DNA of 64,000 nt from Oxalicibacterium solurbis (GCF_014635845.1 NZ_BMDP01000002.1:124001-188000), one strand, 5' to 3'. Positions 51,442-60,332 are shown, counted from the first letter of the stretch. Translations and numbers: made by a program. The notes: a model not told the origin generated them from the sequence alone.

Positions 51442-52758
51442 ATGACCATGGATCTGGTGATACGCAACGTCCGTGTATGGGACGACAAGCCGTTGATGGA
51501 TATCGCAATCAAGGACGGCAAGATTGCAGCGATAGAAGAAGGCATCGATGCCTCGGTTGCCGAAGTGATCGATGCCGAAGGCCGCGCAGTCATTCCCGGC
51601 ATGGTCGAGCCGCACATGCATCTGGAAAAGGCCTTCCTGCATCGCCGCATGCCGCCGGTGCTGGGCACGCTGGACGAAGCGATCCGTGTGACCGGCATCC
51701 TGAAAGGCAAGCAGGAGCGCGAGGATGTGCTGCAGCGTTCGCGCCAGGTACTGGACATGGCGGTCGCCAACGGTACGACCGCGCTGCGCGCGCATCCAGA
51801 CGTGGACCTGATTCAGGGTTTGATCGGCGTCGAGACGCTGCTGGAACTGCGCGAGGAATACAAGGACCTGATCGACATCCAGATCGTGGCATTCCCGCAG
51901 GAGGGCATCCTGAAATCGCCCGGCACGGTGGAACTGATGGAACAGTCGATGAAGATGGGTGCGGATGTCGTTGGCGCCTGCCCGTACAACGAACTGTCGT
52001 GGGAAGACACGATGCGCCATGTCGACATCGTGTTCGAGACAGCGCAGAAGTACGATGCGCCGGTCGACATGCATGCGGATTTCTCCGATGAAGCGAAGGA
52101 TCAGCGTTTCGCGGCGACGACGTACATCGCGAAGAAGACGATAGAGACCGGCTACCGCGGTCGTGTCTCGCTCGGCCACGTCACCAGCCTCGGTTCGCTG
52201 GAGCCGGAAGAACTGAAACCGATCATCGATCTGCTGAAGGAAGCGGATATCAGCATCGTCACGCTGCCGGCGACCGATCTTTATCTCGGCGGACGCAACG
52301 ACACGAAGAATCGCCGCCGCGGACTGACGCCGGTGCGTTCGCTGCACGAGGCAGGCGTCAACGTCGCCTATTCGTCGAACAACATCCGCAATGCATTCAC
52401 GCCGTTCGGCAAGGCCGACATGCTGGTCATCGGCAATCTGCTGGCGCATGCGGTTTCGTTCGGCACGCCGGCGCACCAGTCGGCCATTCTGGACATGGGC
52501 ACGATCAACGCGGCGCGCTCGATCGGCATCGGTCGCGACTACGGCATCGCAGTCGGCAAGCAGGCCGATCTGGTGATTCTCGATACCTATCAGGTGGGCG
52601 ATGCGCTGCTCGACATGCCGGCGCGCTCGTGGGTCATCAAGCGCGGCAGGATCACCGTGGTGACGGAACACAAGTGCACGATCCACCGCCACGGCAGCTG
52701 CGGCTGCCCTGGCCACAAGCATGCGCACGAATCTGCGCAGGCCGCGAAGAAGGCATGA
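51442..52758 (+). CDS. Amidohydrolase of the cytosine-deaminase-like group with a His/Cys-rich tail
   Basis: A 438-residue metal-dependent hydrolase. The N-terminal site is EPHMHLEKAF, with the two His of the HxH motif; ALRAHPDVD, DMHADFSDEA and LGHVTSL follow. At the place of the last catalytic Asp the protein has SSNNIRNAFTPFGKADML, with Asn where CodA has an Asp pair. A known side branch of the family may share this. The C-terminal 30 residues add a metal-binding-like tail (HKCTIHRHGSCGCPGHKHAHE). GGAGGAG precedes the start. It heads an operon with a membrane protein and a gamma-glutamyltranspeptidase, which suggests breakdown of an amide or N-heterocycle. The substrate is unknown. Confidence 0.87.
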   Translation: MTMDLVIRNVRVWDDKPLMDIAIKDGKIAAIEEGIDASVAEVIDAEGRAVIPGMVEPHMHLEKAFLHRRMPPVLGTLDEAIRVTGILKGKQEREDVLQRSRQVLDMAVANGTTALRAHPDVDLIQGLIGVETLLELREEYKDLIDIQIVAFPQEGILKSPGTVELMEQSMKMGADVVGACPYNELSWEDTMRHVDIVFETAQKYDAPVDMHADFSDEAKDQRFAATTYIAKKTIETGYRGRVSLGHVTSLGSLEPEELKPIIDLLKEADISIVTLPATDLYLGGRNDTKNRRRGLTPVRSLHEAGVNVAYSSNNIRNAFTPFGKADMLVIGNLLAHAVSFGTPAHQSAILDMGTINAARSIGIGRDYGIAVGKQADLVILDTYQVGDALLDMPARSWVIKRGRITVVTEHKCTIHRHGSCGCPGHKHAHESAQAAKKA

Positions 52759-52846
52759 GCGGTCGACGAATCGACAAGTATTCAGCATCAGCAATTCAGC
52801 ACAAGCAACCGGTAATCAAACCAAATAAGAAATTCAGGAGATAGAA

Positions 52847-53383
52847 ATGAAAAAGCCCCCGCACGAAGTTGTCGCCTCGCTGCTCGCCGTTACCACCGTT
52901 CTGATGGTGCAGTTGCCATGGCATCTGCCGGTCTGGGCAATCTTTATCAGCTGGGCCGGCACGTTCGCGATGGGCGGCCCGACGCCGGAAAACCTGAAGC
53001 GCATCTGGCCGACGCTGCCGGTCGGCTCGATCGCCGGCTTCCTGGTCGTGACCGGTTTCGGCATGGCGGGGCAGAATTTCTCGGGCAGCAGTCTCGTCAT
53101 CGCCGAGATGGTGATTCTGTTCTGCCTGAACGCCGGCATGATGCTGGTGGCGCGCCTGCCGGGATTCAACTTCATCCCCGGCATGTTCTTCGGCTTCGCT
53201 TCCTTCTTCGCCACGCTGTTCGGCGGCTTCGGCCCTACGCCGAAAGATCCGCTGGCCGCACTGGGAATCGTCATCATCATGAATGCGATCGGCCCGGTCT
53301 ACGCGTGGATCACCGCCAATTTCTCGCATCGCCATATGCCGCTGGAAAAGACCTTTCCGAAGCGGGTGCATGGCGAATCGTGA
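52847..53383 (+). CDS. DUF1097-like integral membrane protein
   Basis: A 178-residue membrane protein with about five helices (VVASLLAVTTVLMVQLPWHLP, VWAIFISWAGTFAMGG, LPVGSIAGFLVVTGF, SSLVIAEMVILFCLNAGMMLVA, FIPGMFFGFASFFATLFGGFG). FNFIPGMFFGFASFFA resembles the DUF1097 (YcdZ) family. It lies between the amidohydrolase and the gamma-glutamyltranspeptidase, so it may be a channel or transporter for their substrate. AGGAGATAG precedes the start. Confidence 0.78.
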   Translation: MKKPPHEVVASLLAVTTVLMVQLPWHLPVWAIFISWAGTFAMGGPTPENLKRIWPTLPVGSIAGFLVVTGFGMAGQNFSGSSLVIAEMVILFCLNAGMMLVARLPGFNFIPGMFFGFASFFATLFGGFGPTPKDPLAALGIVIIMNAIGPVYAWITANFSHRHMPLEKTFPKRVHGES

Positions 53384-53481
53384 AGCGATTCGGTGGGTGT
53401 CCGTTTTGCATCGTGTGACGGGCATCCATGCTCTGTAACGGGAAACAACCGGTGCGCTTCCTTCCACTGCCACGATAAAAG

Positions 53482-55173
53482 ATGAACAAAAATACTCTGC
53501 CCGATATGACCAGAAGAAACTTCCTGTCCACCTCCAGCGCCATCGTGCTTGGCACGATGGCGTCGACGATGTCGATGCCATTGGAAGCGAAGCCGGACCA
53601 CAAGCTGGCAACGTCGAAAAAAGGCATGGTGACCAGTCCGCACGAACTGGCGACCAGGGCCGGACTCGATGTGCTGAAGTCCGGCGGCAACGCGATCGAA
53701 GCCGCCATTGCGATCGCTTCCAGTCTGAACGTCACGTATCCGCACTTCACCGGTTTCGGCGGCGATGCCTTCATGATCATCAGCGACCGCAACGGCAAGG
53801 TGCGCACGCTGTCCGGCATCGGCCAGGCGCCGCAGGTGCTGCCGGGCTACAGCGGCAAAACGATCCCGACGCGCGGCGCGCAATCGATGCTGACCACGGC
53901 CGCCAATGTCGACACGCTGGGCAAGGCCTTCGATATCAGCCGCAACGAGCTCGGCGGCAAGAAAAGCTGGGCGGAATTGCTGAAGCAGGCCATCGCCTAT
54001 GCGCGCGACGGATTCCCGGTATCGGAATCGGAACGCTTCTGGATGGAGTACCGGTTGAAGGACATGGCTTCCATGCCGGGCGTCGCACAGAATTTCATGA
54101 TGGACAACCGCGTGCCGAATATCGGCGAAACCTTCCGCCAGCCGCAGCTGGCCGATACGCTGGAAACGCTGGCCGTGCGCGGCTACCGCGATTTCTACGA
54201 AGGCCAGCTGGCCGAACGTATCGCCAAAGGGCTGAAGGAGGCCGGCTCGCCGCTGACGGCAAGCGATCTGGCGAAGACGCAGGCGCGCGTGGAACCGCCG
54301 TTGCGCGTGTCCTATCGCGGTGGCGAACTGCTGGCCAACCAGCCGCCGACGCAAGGCATCACGACGCTGGAAATCATGGGCATTCTCGATCGTTTCGATC
54401 TGAAGAAAATTCCGGAAGGCAGCGCCGACTACTACCACTTGCTGGTGGAAGCGGTAAAGCGTGCCTTCATCGATCGCCGCCATGTGGCCGATCCTGAATT
54501 CGTCAACGTGCCGTCGGCCGAACTGCTGTCGGCCGCGCATCTGGACAAGCTGGCCGGCGAGATCGACATGCAGCGTGCGCTGCCGTGGCCGCATGTATTC
54601 AAGCGCGGCGACACGGTCTACATCGGCGCCGTCGATGCCGAAGGCAATGCCGTCTCGATGCTGCAGACGGTCTACTTCGACTGGGGCAGCGGCATGATGG
54701 CCGGCGACACCGGTATCCTGTGGCACAACCGCGGCGCCTCGTTCAGCCTGAACCCGGCGCACCCGAATGCGCTGCAACCGGGCAAGCGGCCGTTCCACAC
54801 GCTCAATCCCGGCATGTACCTGAAGAACGGCAAGCCGGCGCTGTTGTACGGCACGCAAGGCGCGGACGGCCAGCCGCAGACGCTGACGGCGGTGCTGACG
54901 CGGATGATCGACTACGACATGGACCCGTTGACGGCCTTGTCGCGGCCGCGCTTCCTGCTGGGTAAAACCTTCTCCGACACGCGCGATTCGCTGAAGCTGG
55001 AACAGGATGCGGGCGAACAGGTGTTTGCCGAGCTGACGCGGCGCGGCCACGAGATGAGCACGATACCGGCGCAGAGTCCGCTGTCGGGACAGCCGGGTGC
55101 GATCCGCATCGACGATGGTGTGTATCGCGGTGCACACGATCCGCGCAGCGACGGCCGTGCGCTGGGCGTCTGA
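53482..55173 (+). CDS. Gamma-glutamyltranspeptidase (YwrD-like) with Tat-type signal
   Basis: A 563-residue Ntn-hydrolase that cleaves gamma-glutamyl compounds. The N-terminal MTRRNFLSTSSAIVLGTMAS is a twin-arginine signal, so export in folded form is likely. SPHELATRAGLDVLKSGGNAIEAAIAIAS starts the large subunit in outline and GFGGDAFMII holds the Gly-rich loop. The Thr in KRGDTVYIGAVDAEGNAVSM is the expected self-cleavage nucleophile. FDWGSGMMAGDTGILWHNRGASFSL is the oxyanion region, as in YwrD-type enzymes. It is the third gene in the amidohydrolase operon, so the set may salvage nitrogen or glutamate from a gamma-glutamyl derivative. Confidence 0.92.
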   Translation: MNKNTLPDMTRRNFLSTSSAIVLGTMASTMSMPLEAKPDHKLATSKKGMVTSPHELATRAGLDVLKSGGNAIEAAIAIASSLNVTYPHFTGFGGDAFMIISDRNGKVRTLSGIGQAPQVLPGYSGKTIPTRGAQSMLTTAANVDTLGKAFDISRNELGGKKSWAELLKQAIAYARDGFPVSESERFWMEYRLKDMASMPGVAQNFMMDNRVPNIGETFRQPQLADTLETLAVRGYRDFYEGQLAERIAKGLKEAGSPLTASDLAKTQARVEPPLRVSYRGGELLANQPPTQGITTLEIMGILDRFDLKKIPEGSADYYHLLVEAVKRAFIDRRHVADPEFVNVPSAELLSAAHLDKLAGEIDMQRALPWPHVFKRGDTVYIGAVDAEGNAVSMLQTVYFDWGSGMMAGDTGILWHNRGASFSLNPAHPNALQPGKRPFHTLNPGMYLKNGKPALLYGTQGADGQPQTLTAVLTRMIDYDMDPLTALSRPRFLLGKTFSDTRDSLKLEQDAGEQVFAELTRRGHEMSTIPAQSPLSGQPGAIRIDDGVYRGAHDPRSDGRALGV

Positions 55174-55230
55174 TCGGCGATTACGTTTACTGCAAATCTG
55201 TCTACATCTCCTGTCGCAGTGCCTTTCTTG

Positions 55231-55249
55231 CAGCCGCCTCGTGCGGCTG
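55231..55249 (+). terminator. Hairpin after the gamma-glutamyltranspeptidase gene
   Basis: CAGCCGC, loop CTCGT, GCGGCTG: a perfect 7-bp G/C stem 57 bases after the stop. Only a weak T-rich part (ATTTTG) follows, so it is a modest terminator candidate. Confidence 0.45.
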
Positions 55250-55258
55250 TAAGCATTT

Positions 55259-55297
55259 TGTAATATTCGTGAAAGCGAACTGTAATGTTCGCGAAAG
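55259..55297 (+). repeat. Pair of 17-bp direct repeats before the TerC-type gene
   Basis: TGTAATATTCGTGAAAG and TGTAATGTTCGCGAAAG, starting 22 bases apart (two helical turns) with two mismatches. They lie 63-100 bases before the TerC start. This looks like a site for a tandem-binding activator of the OmpR/PhoB type. The protein is unknown. Confidence 0.65.
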
Positions 55298-55359
55298 AGT
55301 TGCGTAAGCGCTGCTCCTTAAGATGAACCTGCCAACAAATTCATCTCAAGGAGACTTTC

Positions 55360-56067
55360 ATGTTTGCATCGCTCAGCGACCCGACCCTGTGGGTTGCACT
55401 GTTCCAGATCATCATCATCAACGTGCTGCTGTCGGGCGACAACGCCGTCATCATCGCACTGGCCTGCCGTTCGCTGCCGCCGAAGGAACAGCGTAATGCC
55501 TTCCTGATCGGTACCGTCGCCATCGTCATCCTGATGACGGCACTGACTTCCGTCGCTTCCATCCTGCTGACGATTCCTTACGTCGAAATGGTCGGCGCGG
55601 TGCTGCTGCTGTGGATCGGCATCAAGCTGCTGCTGCCGGAAAACGAAGACGAAAACGTCAGCGCCAGCGAAAATTTCTGGGGCGCGGTCAAGACCATCAT
55701 CATCGCCGATATCGTCATGAGCCTGGACAACGTGCTCGGCATGGCCGGTGCAGCGAAAGGTCACATGGGCCTGCTGTTCGTCGGTATGGTCATCACGATC
55801 CCGCTGATCCTGTTCGGCAGCGCCATGCTGATGAAGCTGATGGAACGCTTCCCGATCATCGTCACGATCGGCGCCGGCCTGCTGGGCTATGTTGCCGGCG
55901 AAATGGCAGTCGAGGATCCGGCACTGAAAGGCCATCTCGCCAACGCGCACTACCTGGAAATCGCGCTGCCGATCCTGGGCGCAGCCATCGTTGTCATCGT
56001 CGGCAAGATGCTGGCAGCCAAGCATGCTGCTGCTTCTTCGTCCACGACGGTACCGACCGAAGGTTGA
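55360..56067 (+). CDS. TerC/YjbE-family integral membrane protein
   Basis: A 235-residue membrane protein with about seven helices of the TerC family, whose members export manganese or protect against metal or tellurite stress. The conserved acidic helices are VLLSGDNAVIIALACRSLP and ADIVMSLDNVLGMAGAA, each with the DN pair that is thought to bind the metal. AAGGAGA precedes the ATG. A universal stress protein gene follows in the same operon. Direct repeats at 55259-55297 may be its control site. Confidence 0.92.
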   Translation: MFASLSDPTLWVALFQIIIINVLLSGDNAVIIALACRSLPPKEQRNAFLIGTVAIVILMTALTSVASILLTIPYVEMVGAVLLLWIGIKLLLPENEDENVSASENFWGAVKTIIIADIVMSLDNVLGMAGAAKGHMGLLFVGMVITIPLILFGSAMLMKLMERFPIIVTIGAGLLGYVAGEMAVEDPALKGHLANAHYLEIALPILGAAIVVIVGKMLAAKHAAASSSTTVPTEG

Positions 56068-56097
56068 TCGCACGATAGTCCTGACAAGGAGATTCTC

Positions 56098-56526
56098 ATG
56101 ATGCACGTACTGGTTCCTATCCATGACATCAGCGACGTCGAATGCGCCGCCAAGCATGTGATCGAACGATATCGCGACCAGAAGGTCGTACTCTTCCTGG
56201 TCAACGTGCAACTGCCGATTTCCCGCTTTGTCACGCGTTATGTCAGCCGCGCACAGCTGGATGAATTCCATCGCGAAAGCGGCATGCAGGTTCTGCAGCC
56301 GCTGATCGAAAAGCTGGATGCGGCCGGCATCTCGCACCAGGAGCGCATCCTGGTCGGCCACAAGGCGGAAACCATCGCCCAGTTTGCACGCGAGCATTAC
56401 TGCGATCTGATCATGGTGCCGCGCCACAAGGGCATGCTGGAAAGCCTGGGCCTGGGATCGATCGGCAGCCAGTTGCAACAGCTGATCGGCACCGGAGGAC
56501 GCTGCGAGGTCAGCGAAGTGTATTGA
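56098..56526 (+). CDS. Universal stress protein, UspA family
   Basis: A 142-residue cytoplasmic stress protein. HVLVPIHDISDVECAAKHVIE starts the fold. The C-terminal ATP-loop region reads VPRHKGMLESLGLGSIGSQLQQLIG, where the usual G-x2-G-x9-G(S/T) is partly kept. CAAGGAGATTCTC precedes the ATG; the next codon is also ATG. It is joined to the TerC gene in one operon that ends at the terminator at 56601. Confidence 0.9.
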   Translation: MMHVLVPIHDISDVECAAKHVIERYRDQKVVLFLVNVQLPISRFVTRYVSRAQLDEFHRESGMQVLQPLIEKLDAAGISHQERILVGHKAETIAQFAREHYCDLIMVPRHKGMLESLGLGSIGSQLQQLIGTGGRCEVSEVY

Positions 56527-56878
56527 TTGAATACGGCGGCGATTTCTTGCCGCCGCGACGATGTACCAATGATTCAGTCCTCAAGCTGAATTGTTTGTTT
56601 TGGCCCGGCTGATCCCGGGCCATTTTTTTTGCCTGACGGTTTTTGCCTCAGTACGCGGAAGAATTCTTCTCGCCAATGAAAAAAGCCCGCATCCATGAGG
56701 AGACAGGCTTCTGCGGCCCGCCCAAACCTATCGGTGGAGTGTGGCAGACCGCAACGAATCTTAATGGCCTTTTATGACGGCACGATGACACGTTGGCGGC
56801 GTGACATTGTTTTCTGCCGTGAATGTGTCTTCGCTACTTGTGGTGGGAAAAGGCGCAATGCCGGGGAGCAGTTCCACG
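56527..56878. other. 352-bp region between convergent genes
   Basis: It holds the intrinsic terminator at 56601-56630 and, near 56677-56730, an A-run followed by an imperfect GCCCGCA/TGCGG pairing that could end the - strand flavodoxin-type gene. No reading frame with good codon use was seen. The rest shows nothing clear. Confidence 0.45.
56601..56630 (+). terminator. Strong intrinsic terminator of the terC-uspA operon
   Basis: TGGCCCGG, loop CTGATC, CCGGGCCA and a run of eight T. A textbook Rho-independent terminator 75 bases after the UspA stop. Confidence 0.95.
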
Positions 56879-57949
56879 TCATTTCGGGCGCGGATCGCGC
56901 AATGCCGCATCGGGTTTCGACAAGCGCCCCGCACGCAGTTCGCCGACGGCCGCCGCAACGGCGCGTGCGACGTTCCGCGTTTCTTCCTGCACGGCGGTAT
57001 CGCGATCCAGTGCCGCGTGGCTGTCCGCATACGATTCGTAGTAACCGATGAAACGATCGAGCCGCGCGGTGAAGCCGGCATCGATCAACCCCATCCAGTC
57101 CAGCCAGTCGCACAATGCGCGCCGCAAGCCTTCGATGCCGGCGACGTCGCCGTGCACGACGACGCCGTAGGTGCGGCCGGCCAGATGTTTTGGATAAGAC
57201 CAGCCGGCCAATTCGACGGCTTTTGCCATCTCGGCATCCTTGCCGGAAGTCAGCGTCGGATCGGGATTGCCGCCATCGGCGCAGACCAGGCGATCCATCA
57301 TCAGCTTCAGCACGCTGGGCGCCTGATACCAGTGCACCGGCGTGACGATCAGTACCGCATGTGCGGCAACCCATTTTTCGTAGATTTCCGCCATCCAGTC
57401 GTTGCTCTGGTGCAGGCTGTGATTCGGATAGCAGCTGCACGGCCAGTGACACAAGGGCATGGCGGTGGAGACGCATCCCTTGCACGGGTGGATATGGCGA
57501 TCGTAGTCGGAAATCAGCAGGCTCAGATCGAGCAGATCGACGGCTATGCCGGCGGTTTGCAATTCATGCTGTGCCAGCTGCGCCAGCCGGAAGGTCTTCG
57601 ACATCTCGCCAGGGCAACTGCCGTCGTTGCGCGCAGAACCGCAGATCACCAGCACGCGCGACGGTGTGGCCGGATCTTTCTGCCTTGCTTCCGCCGCCAG
57701 CAGCCGATCGCGCGTGGCGCGCCATTCGATGGAAAGATCGTAATCGGGATCGGCAAAGCCGGGGCCGGCTTTTTCTGTGACCGGCGATTTGTGCGATTGC
57801 TGGTAGTTGTCCCACGCGATTTGTTCGATGCGGGCGATGTCGTCGCGCATGACATTGAAAGCGGGATCGAAGAAGGAAGCGGTGAAGCGCTGGCGGAATT
57901 GCTCGCGATCGAGTTTGGGCGGTGCCTGTCCGGTGCGGGGCTTGCTCAT
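56879..57949 (-). CDS. Flavodoxin-fold NAD(P)H-dependent oxidoreductase with a Cys-rich insert
   Basis: A 356-residue protein. The first 100 residues are helical and of unknown role. The middle is an NADPH-dependent FMN reductase/flavodoxin-like fold: VLVICGSARNDGSCPGEMSKTFRLA binds the FMN phosphate, and VLIVTPVHWYQAPSVLKLMMDRL is the second FMN loop. Between them is a Cys cluster (HPCKGCVSTAMPLCHWPCSCYPN, residues in outline) that resembles the CxxC part of iron-sulfur flavoproteins. AAGGAGGAG stands just before ATG 57949, so this start is preferred to 57973. No partner gene is nearby. Confidence 0.86.
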   Translation of the reverse strand: MSKPRTGQAPPKLDREQFRQRFTASFFDPAFNVMRDDIARIEQIAWDNYQQSHKSPVTEKAGPGFADPDYDLSIEWRATRDRLLAAEARQKDPATPSRVLVICGSARNDGSCPGEMSKTFRLAQLAQHELQTAGIAVDLLDLSLLISDYDRHIHPCKGCVSTAMPLCHWPCSCYPNHSLHQSNDWMAEIYEKWVAAHAVLIVTPVHWYQAPSVLKLMMDRLVCADGGNPDPTLTSGKDAEMAKAVELAGWSYPKHLAGRTYGVVVHGDVAGIEGLRRALCDWLDWMGLIDAGFTARLDRFIGYYESYADSHAALDRDTAVQEETRNVARAVAAAVGELRAGRLSKPDAALRDPRPK

Positions 57950-58015
57950 CGTCTCCTCCTTGTGATGCGGCACCAGGTGCCACCAAGAAGCAGACAGCGT
58001 GATGTGCGGAAAAGT

Positions 58016-58978
58016 TTATCTGATGGTGCTGTTTTGCAATGCCGATATCGCGTCGCCGCTTTTACGGCATTTCTTGTCGGCATACATGCGGGCATCCGCC
58101 TGTTCGGATGCTGCACGCAGGCCCTGTTGGGGATGGCGATTGGCATGGCCGATGGATGCACGGATGCCGCTTTCCTGAAACTTGTGTTTCAGGCGGGCAA
58201 CCAAGGCTTCTGCCGAGACCGGATCGCATTCGACGGCAAGGATTGCAAACTCGTCGCCGCCAAGGCGGGCGACGACGTCATGATGGCGTGCCACCGCGCG
58301 CAGGGCTTGTGACGCGTTCTGCAACAGGCGGTCGCCGGCGGCGTGGCCTTGTTCGTCGTTGATGCGTTTGAGATCGTCCAGATCGATTGAAATGACACAG
58401 GCAGGATTGCCGTAGCGTTTGCAGCGTTCTTCCTCGCGCTCCATCAACTGATCCCAGCCGCGGCGGTTGTACAGCGAGGTCAGTCCATCGGAGGCTGCTT
58501 CGGCTTCCGCATGTTCGGCGCGCCGGCGATTGTCGGTGGCAGCAAGCTCCGTATTCAGCAGACTGCCAAGCAGGTCGGCCAGCAATTCGACCAGCGCTTG
58601 ATCGTTGCGAATACTGTCGGGTTGAGGCTGGGGATCGATCGCGCACAGTGTGCCGAACAGCGAACCGTCCGAGCGCCGGATGGGCACACCGATATAGGCG
58701 CCGATCTGCTGTTGTGAGGTGACCGGTGCCGTGGCATACGCCTCGATTTCCTGCGCGCGTGGCGCAACCCGCGGCCCAAGGCCATCGACCATGCGGGAGC
58801 AGAAGGAATCGGACCAGCGCGATACGTCGCCCGGTTTTGTATTGTTGCCGGATTCCTCGACAGTCAGGACGATCCGATCATTGCCTTCGGTGCGGGTAAG
58901 CACCCATAAATCGAAGCCGAAACGTTCGCGCAGAAAGTGCAGCGTGGTTTGCGAAGCGGAAGCAAAATCATGAATCAT
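58016..58978 (-). CDS. Diguanylate cyclase with a GAF sensor domain
   Basis: A 320-residue cytoplasmic protein. Residues 1-145 are a GAF domain (IGAYIGVPIRRSDGSLFGTLCAIDP). Residues 160-315 are a GGDEF domain with SDGLTSLYNRRGW, an active LGGDEF (239-244) and I-site RHHD (231-234). It should make cyclic-di-GMP in response to a small molecule or redox signal. GGAGAAA precedes ATG 58978; the earlier open frame overlaps the MFS gene. It is the second such cyclase in the window. Confidence 0.93.
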   Translation of the reverse strand: MIHDFASASQTTLHFLRERFGFDLWVLTRTEGNDRIVLTVEESGNNTKPGDVSRWSDSFCSRMVDGLGPRVAPRAQEIEAYATAPVTSQQQIGAYIGVPIRRSDGSLFGTLCAIDPQPQPDSIRNDQALVELLADLLGSLLNTELAATDNRRRAEHAEAEAASDGLTSLYNRRGWDQLMEREEERCKRYGNPACVISIDLDDLKRINDEQGHAAGDRLLQNASQALRAVARHHDVVARLGGDEFAILAVECDPVSAEALVARLKHKFQESGIRASIGHANRHPQQGLRAASEQADARMYADKKCRKSGDAISALQNSTIR

Positions 58979-59051
58979 GTGTTTCTCCGGGCTGGCAACG
59001 CACGCACCATACCAAAAACGACAGTGTGCGTCACTTGTGCAAAGACGTAGC

Positions 59052-60332
59052 TTATTCGATTGTTTCCCATGCATTCGGATTACTGCGCGCATGCAGATAC
59101 TGGCGATACGCGCTGCCGCCTTGCCACAGGCACAGTGCGATCAGCGTGCAGCCAAGCTGTCCGCATGCCAGCATGATCGGCGAATGTGACAGTGTCGGTG
59201 CGATGATGCCTGCCACCAGCGCAGCCAGCATCGTTTGCAAAAATGATTGGCAGGCAGCGACGGTGCCGCGGATGTTGGGAAACAGGTCCAGCACCAGCAG
59301 CGTGACGCCGGGCGCCACCATCGACATGCCGAAGGTATAGAAGAACAGCGGGCCGACCGACCACGGCAGCGCCGGTGCAAAGAACGCGTGATAGACGACA
59401 TTGAAGATCGCCGCGCCCAGCAGCAGGCCGAAGCCGATTGCCACTTGCCGTGCGACCGGCAGCCTGCCGGCCATGCGGTTGGCCGTGAGCGCACCGCAGA
59501 AGATGCCGCCCACGGTGGGAATGAACTGCCAGCCGAACTGATCCGGCCCCAGTTTCAAATGTTCGACCAGGAACACCGGCGCGGCGGCTACATACAGGAA
59601 CATGCCTGCGAAGTTGAACGCGATGGTGCCGGCCTTCAGGTGGAACAGCGGCGAGCGGAACACGCGCCGGTAGCTGCCGAACAGGAAGGTGGGATTGAAC
59701 GGATGGCGATGCGCGGGCGACAGTGATTCCGGCAGGCGGCGATAGCAGTAGAACAGCAGCAGTGCCGCATAGATGAACAGGCCGAGGAAGATCGAACGCC
59801 AGTCCAGATGCTTGACGACCCAGCCGCCGATGATGGGTGCGATGGCCGGTGCGATCGAAAAAATCATTGTCACCATCGACAGCAGTTTTTCGGCAGCAGC
59901 ACCTTCGTACAGATCGCGGATGATGGCGCGTCCGATGACGACGCCGGCGCCGGCAGCCAGTCCCTGCAGCATGCGGAAGGCCCACAGGTATTCGATGCTG
60001 TGCGCGCCGGCACAGCCGAGCGTCGCCACCGCGAATACGGCGAGCGAGACAAGGATGATGTTGCGCCGGCCGAATGCATCGGACAGTGCGCCATGCAGCA
60101 GGATCATCACCGAAAACGAGAACATGTAAGCCGTCAGCGTCTGCTGCACTTCCAGCGGCGTTGCGCCCAGCGATGCCTGGATATTGGGAAAGGCCGGCAG
60201 ATAGGTATCGACGGAAAACGGGCCGAGCATGGATAGCGCGGCCAGCATGATGGCCAGTGCACTGCCGCCGATGGCGACGGCAAGTGGCGGCGGGGTGTTG
60301 TTGCCGTGCGGCGTTTGTTCTGGAGAAGGCAT
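59052..60332 (-). CDS. Bcr/CflA-family multidrug efflux MFS transporter
   Basis: A 426-residue (438 if it starts at 60368) major-facilitator exporter with 12 helices. FSVDTYLPAFPNIQASLGATPLEVQQTLTAYMFSFSVMILLHGALSDAFGRR in outline is the highly typical start of the Bcr/CflA group, and RALQGLAAGAGVVIGRAIIRDLY-like FRMLQGLAAGAGVVIGRAII is motif C/TM5. It should export drugs such as bicyclomycin or chloramphenicol, or natural amino compounds. Neither possible start has a clear ribosome site. Confidence 0.92.
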   Translation of the reverse strand: MPSPEQTPHGNNTPPPLAVAIGGSALAIMLAALSMLGPFSVDTYLPAFPNIQASLGATPLEVQQTLTAYMFSFSVMILLHGALSDAFGRRNIILVSLAVFAVATLGCAGAHSIEYLWAFRMLQGLAAGAGVVIGRAIIRDLYEGAAAEKLLSMVTMIFSIAPAIAPIIGGWVVKHLDWRSIFLGLFIYAALLLFYCYRRLPESLSPAHRHPFNPTFLFGSYRRVFRSPLFHLKAGTIAFNFAGMFLYVAAAPVFLVEHLKLGPDQFGWQFIPTVGGIFCGALTANRMAGRLPVARQVAIGFGLLLGAAIFNVVYHAFFAPALPWSVGPLFFYTFGMSMVAPGVTLLVLDLFPNIRGTVAACQSFLQTMLAALVAGIIAPTLSHSPIMLACGQLGCTLIALCLWQGGSAYRQYLHARSNPNAWETIE

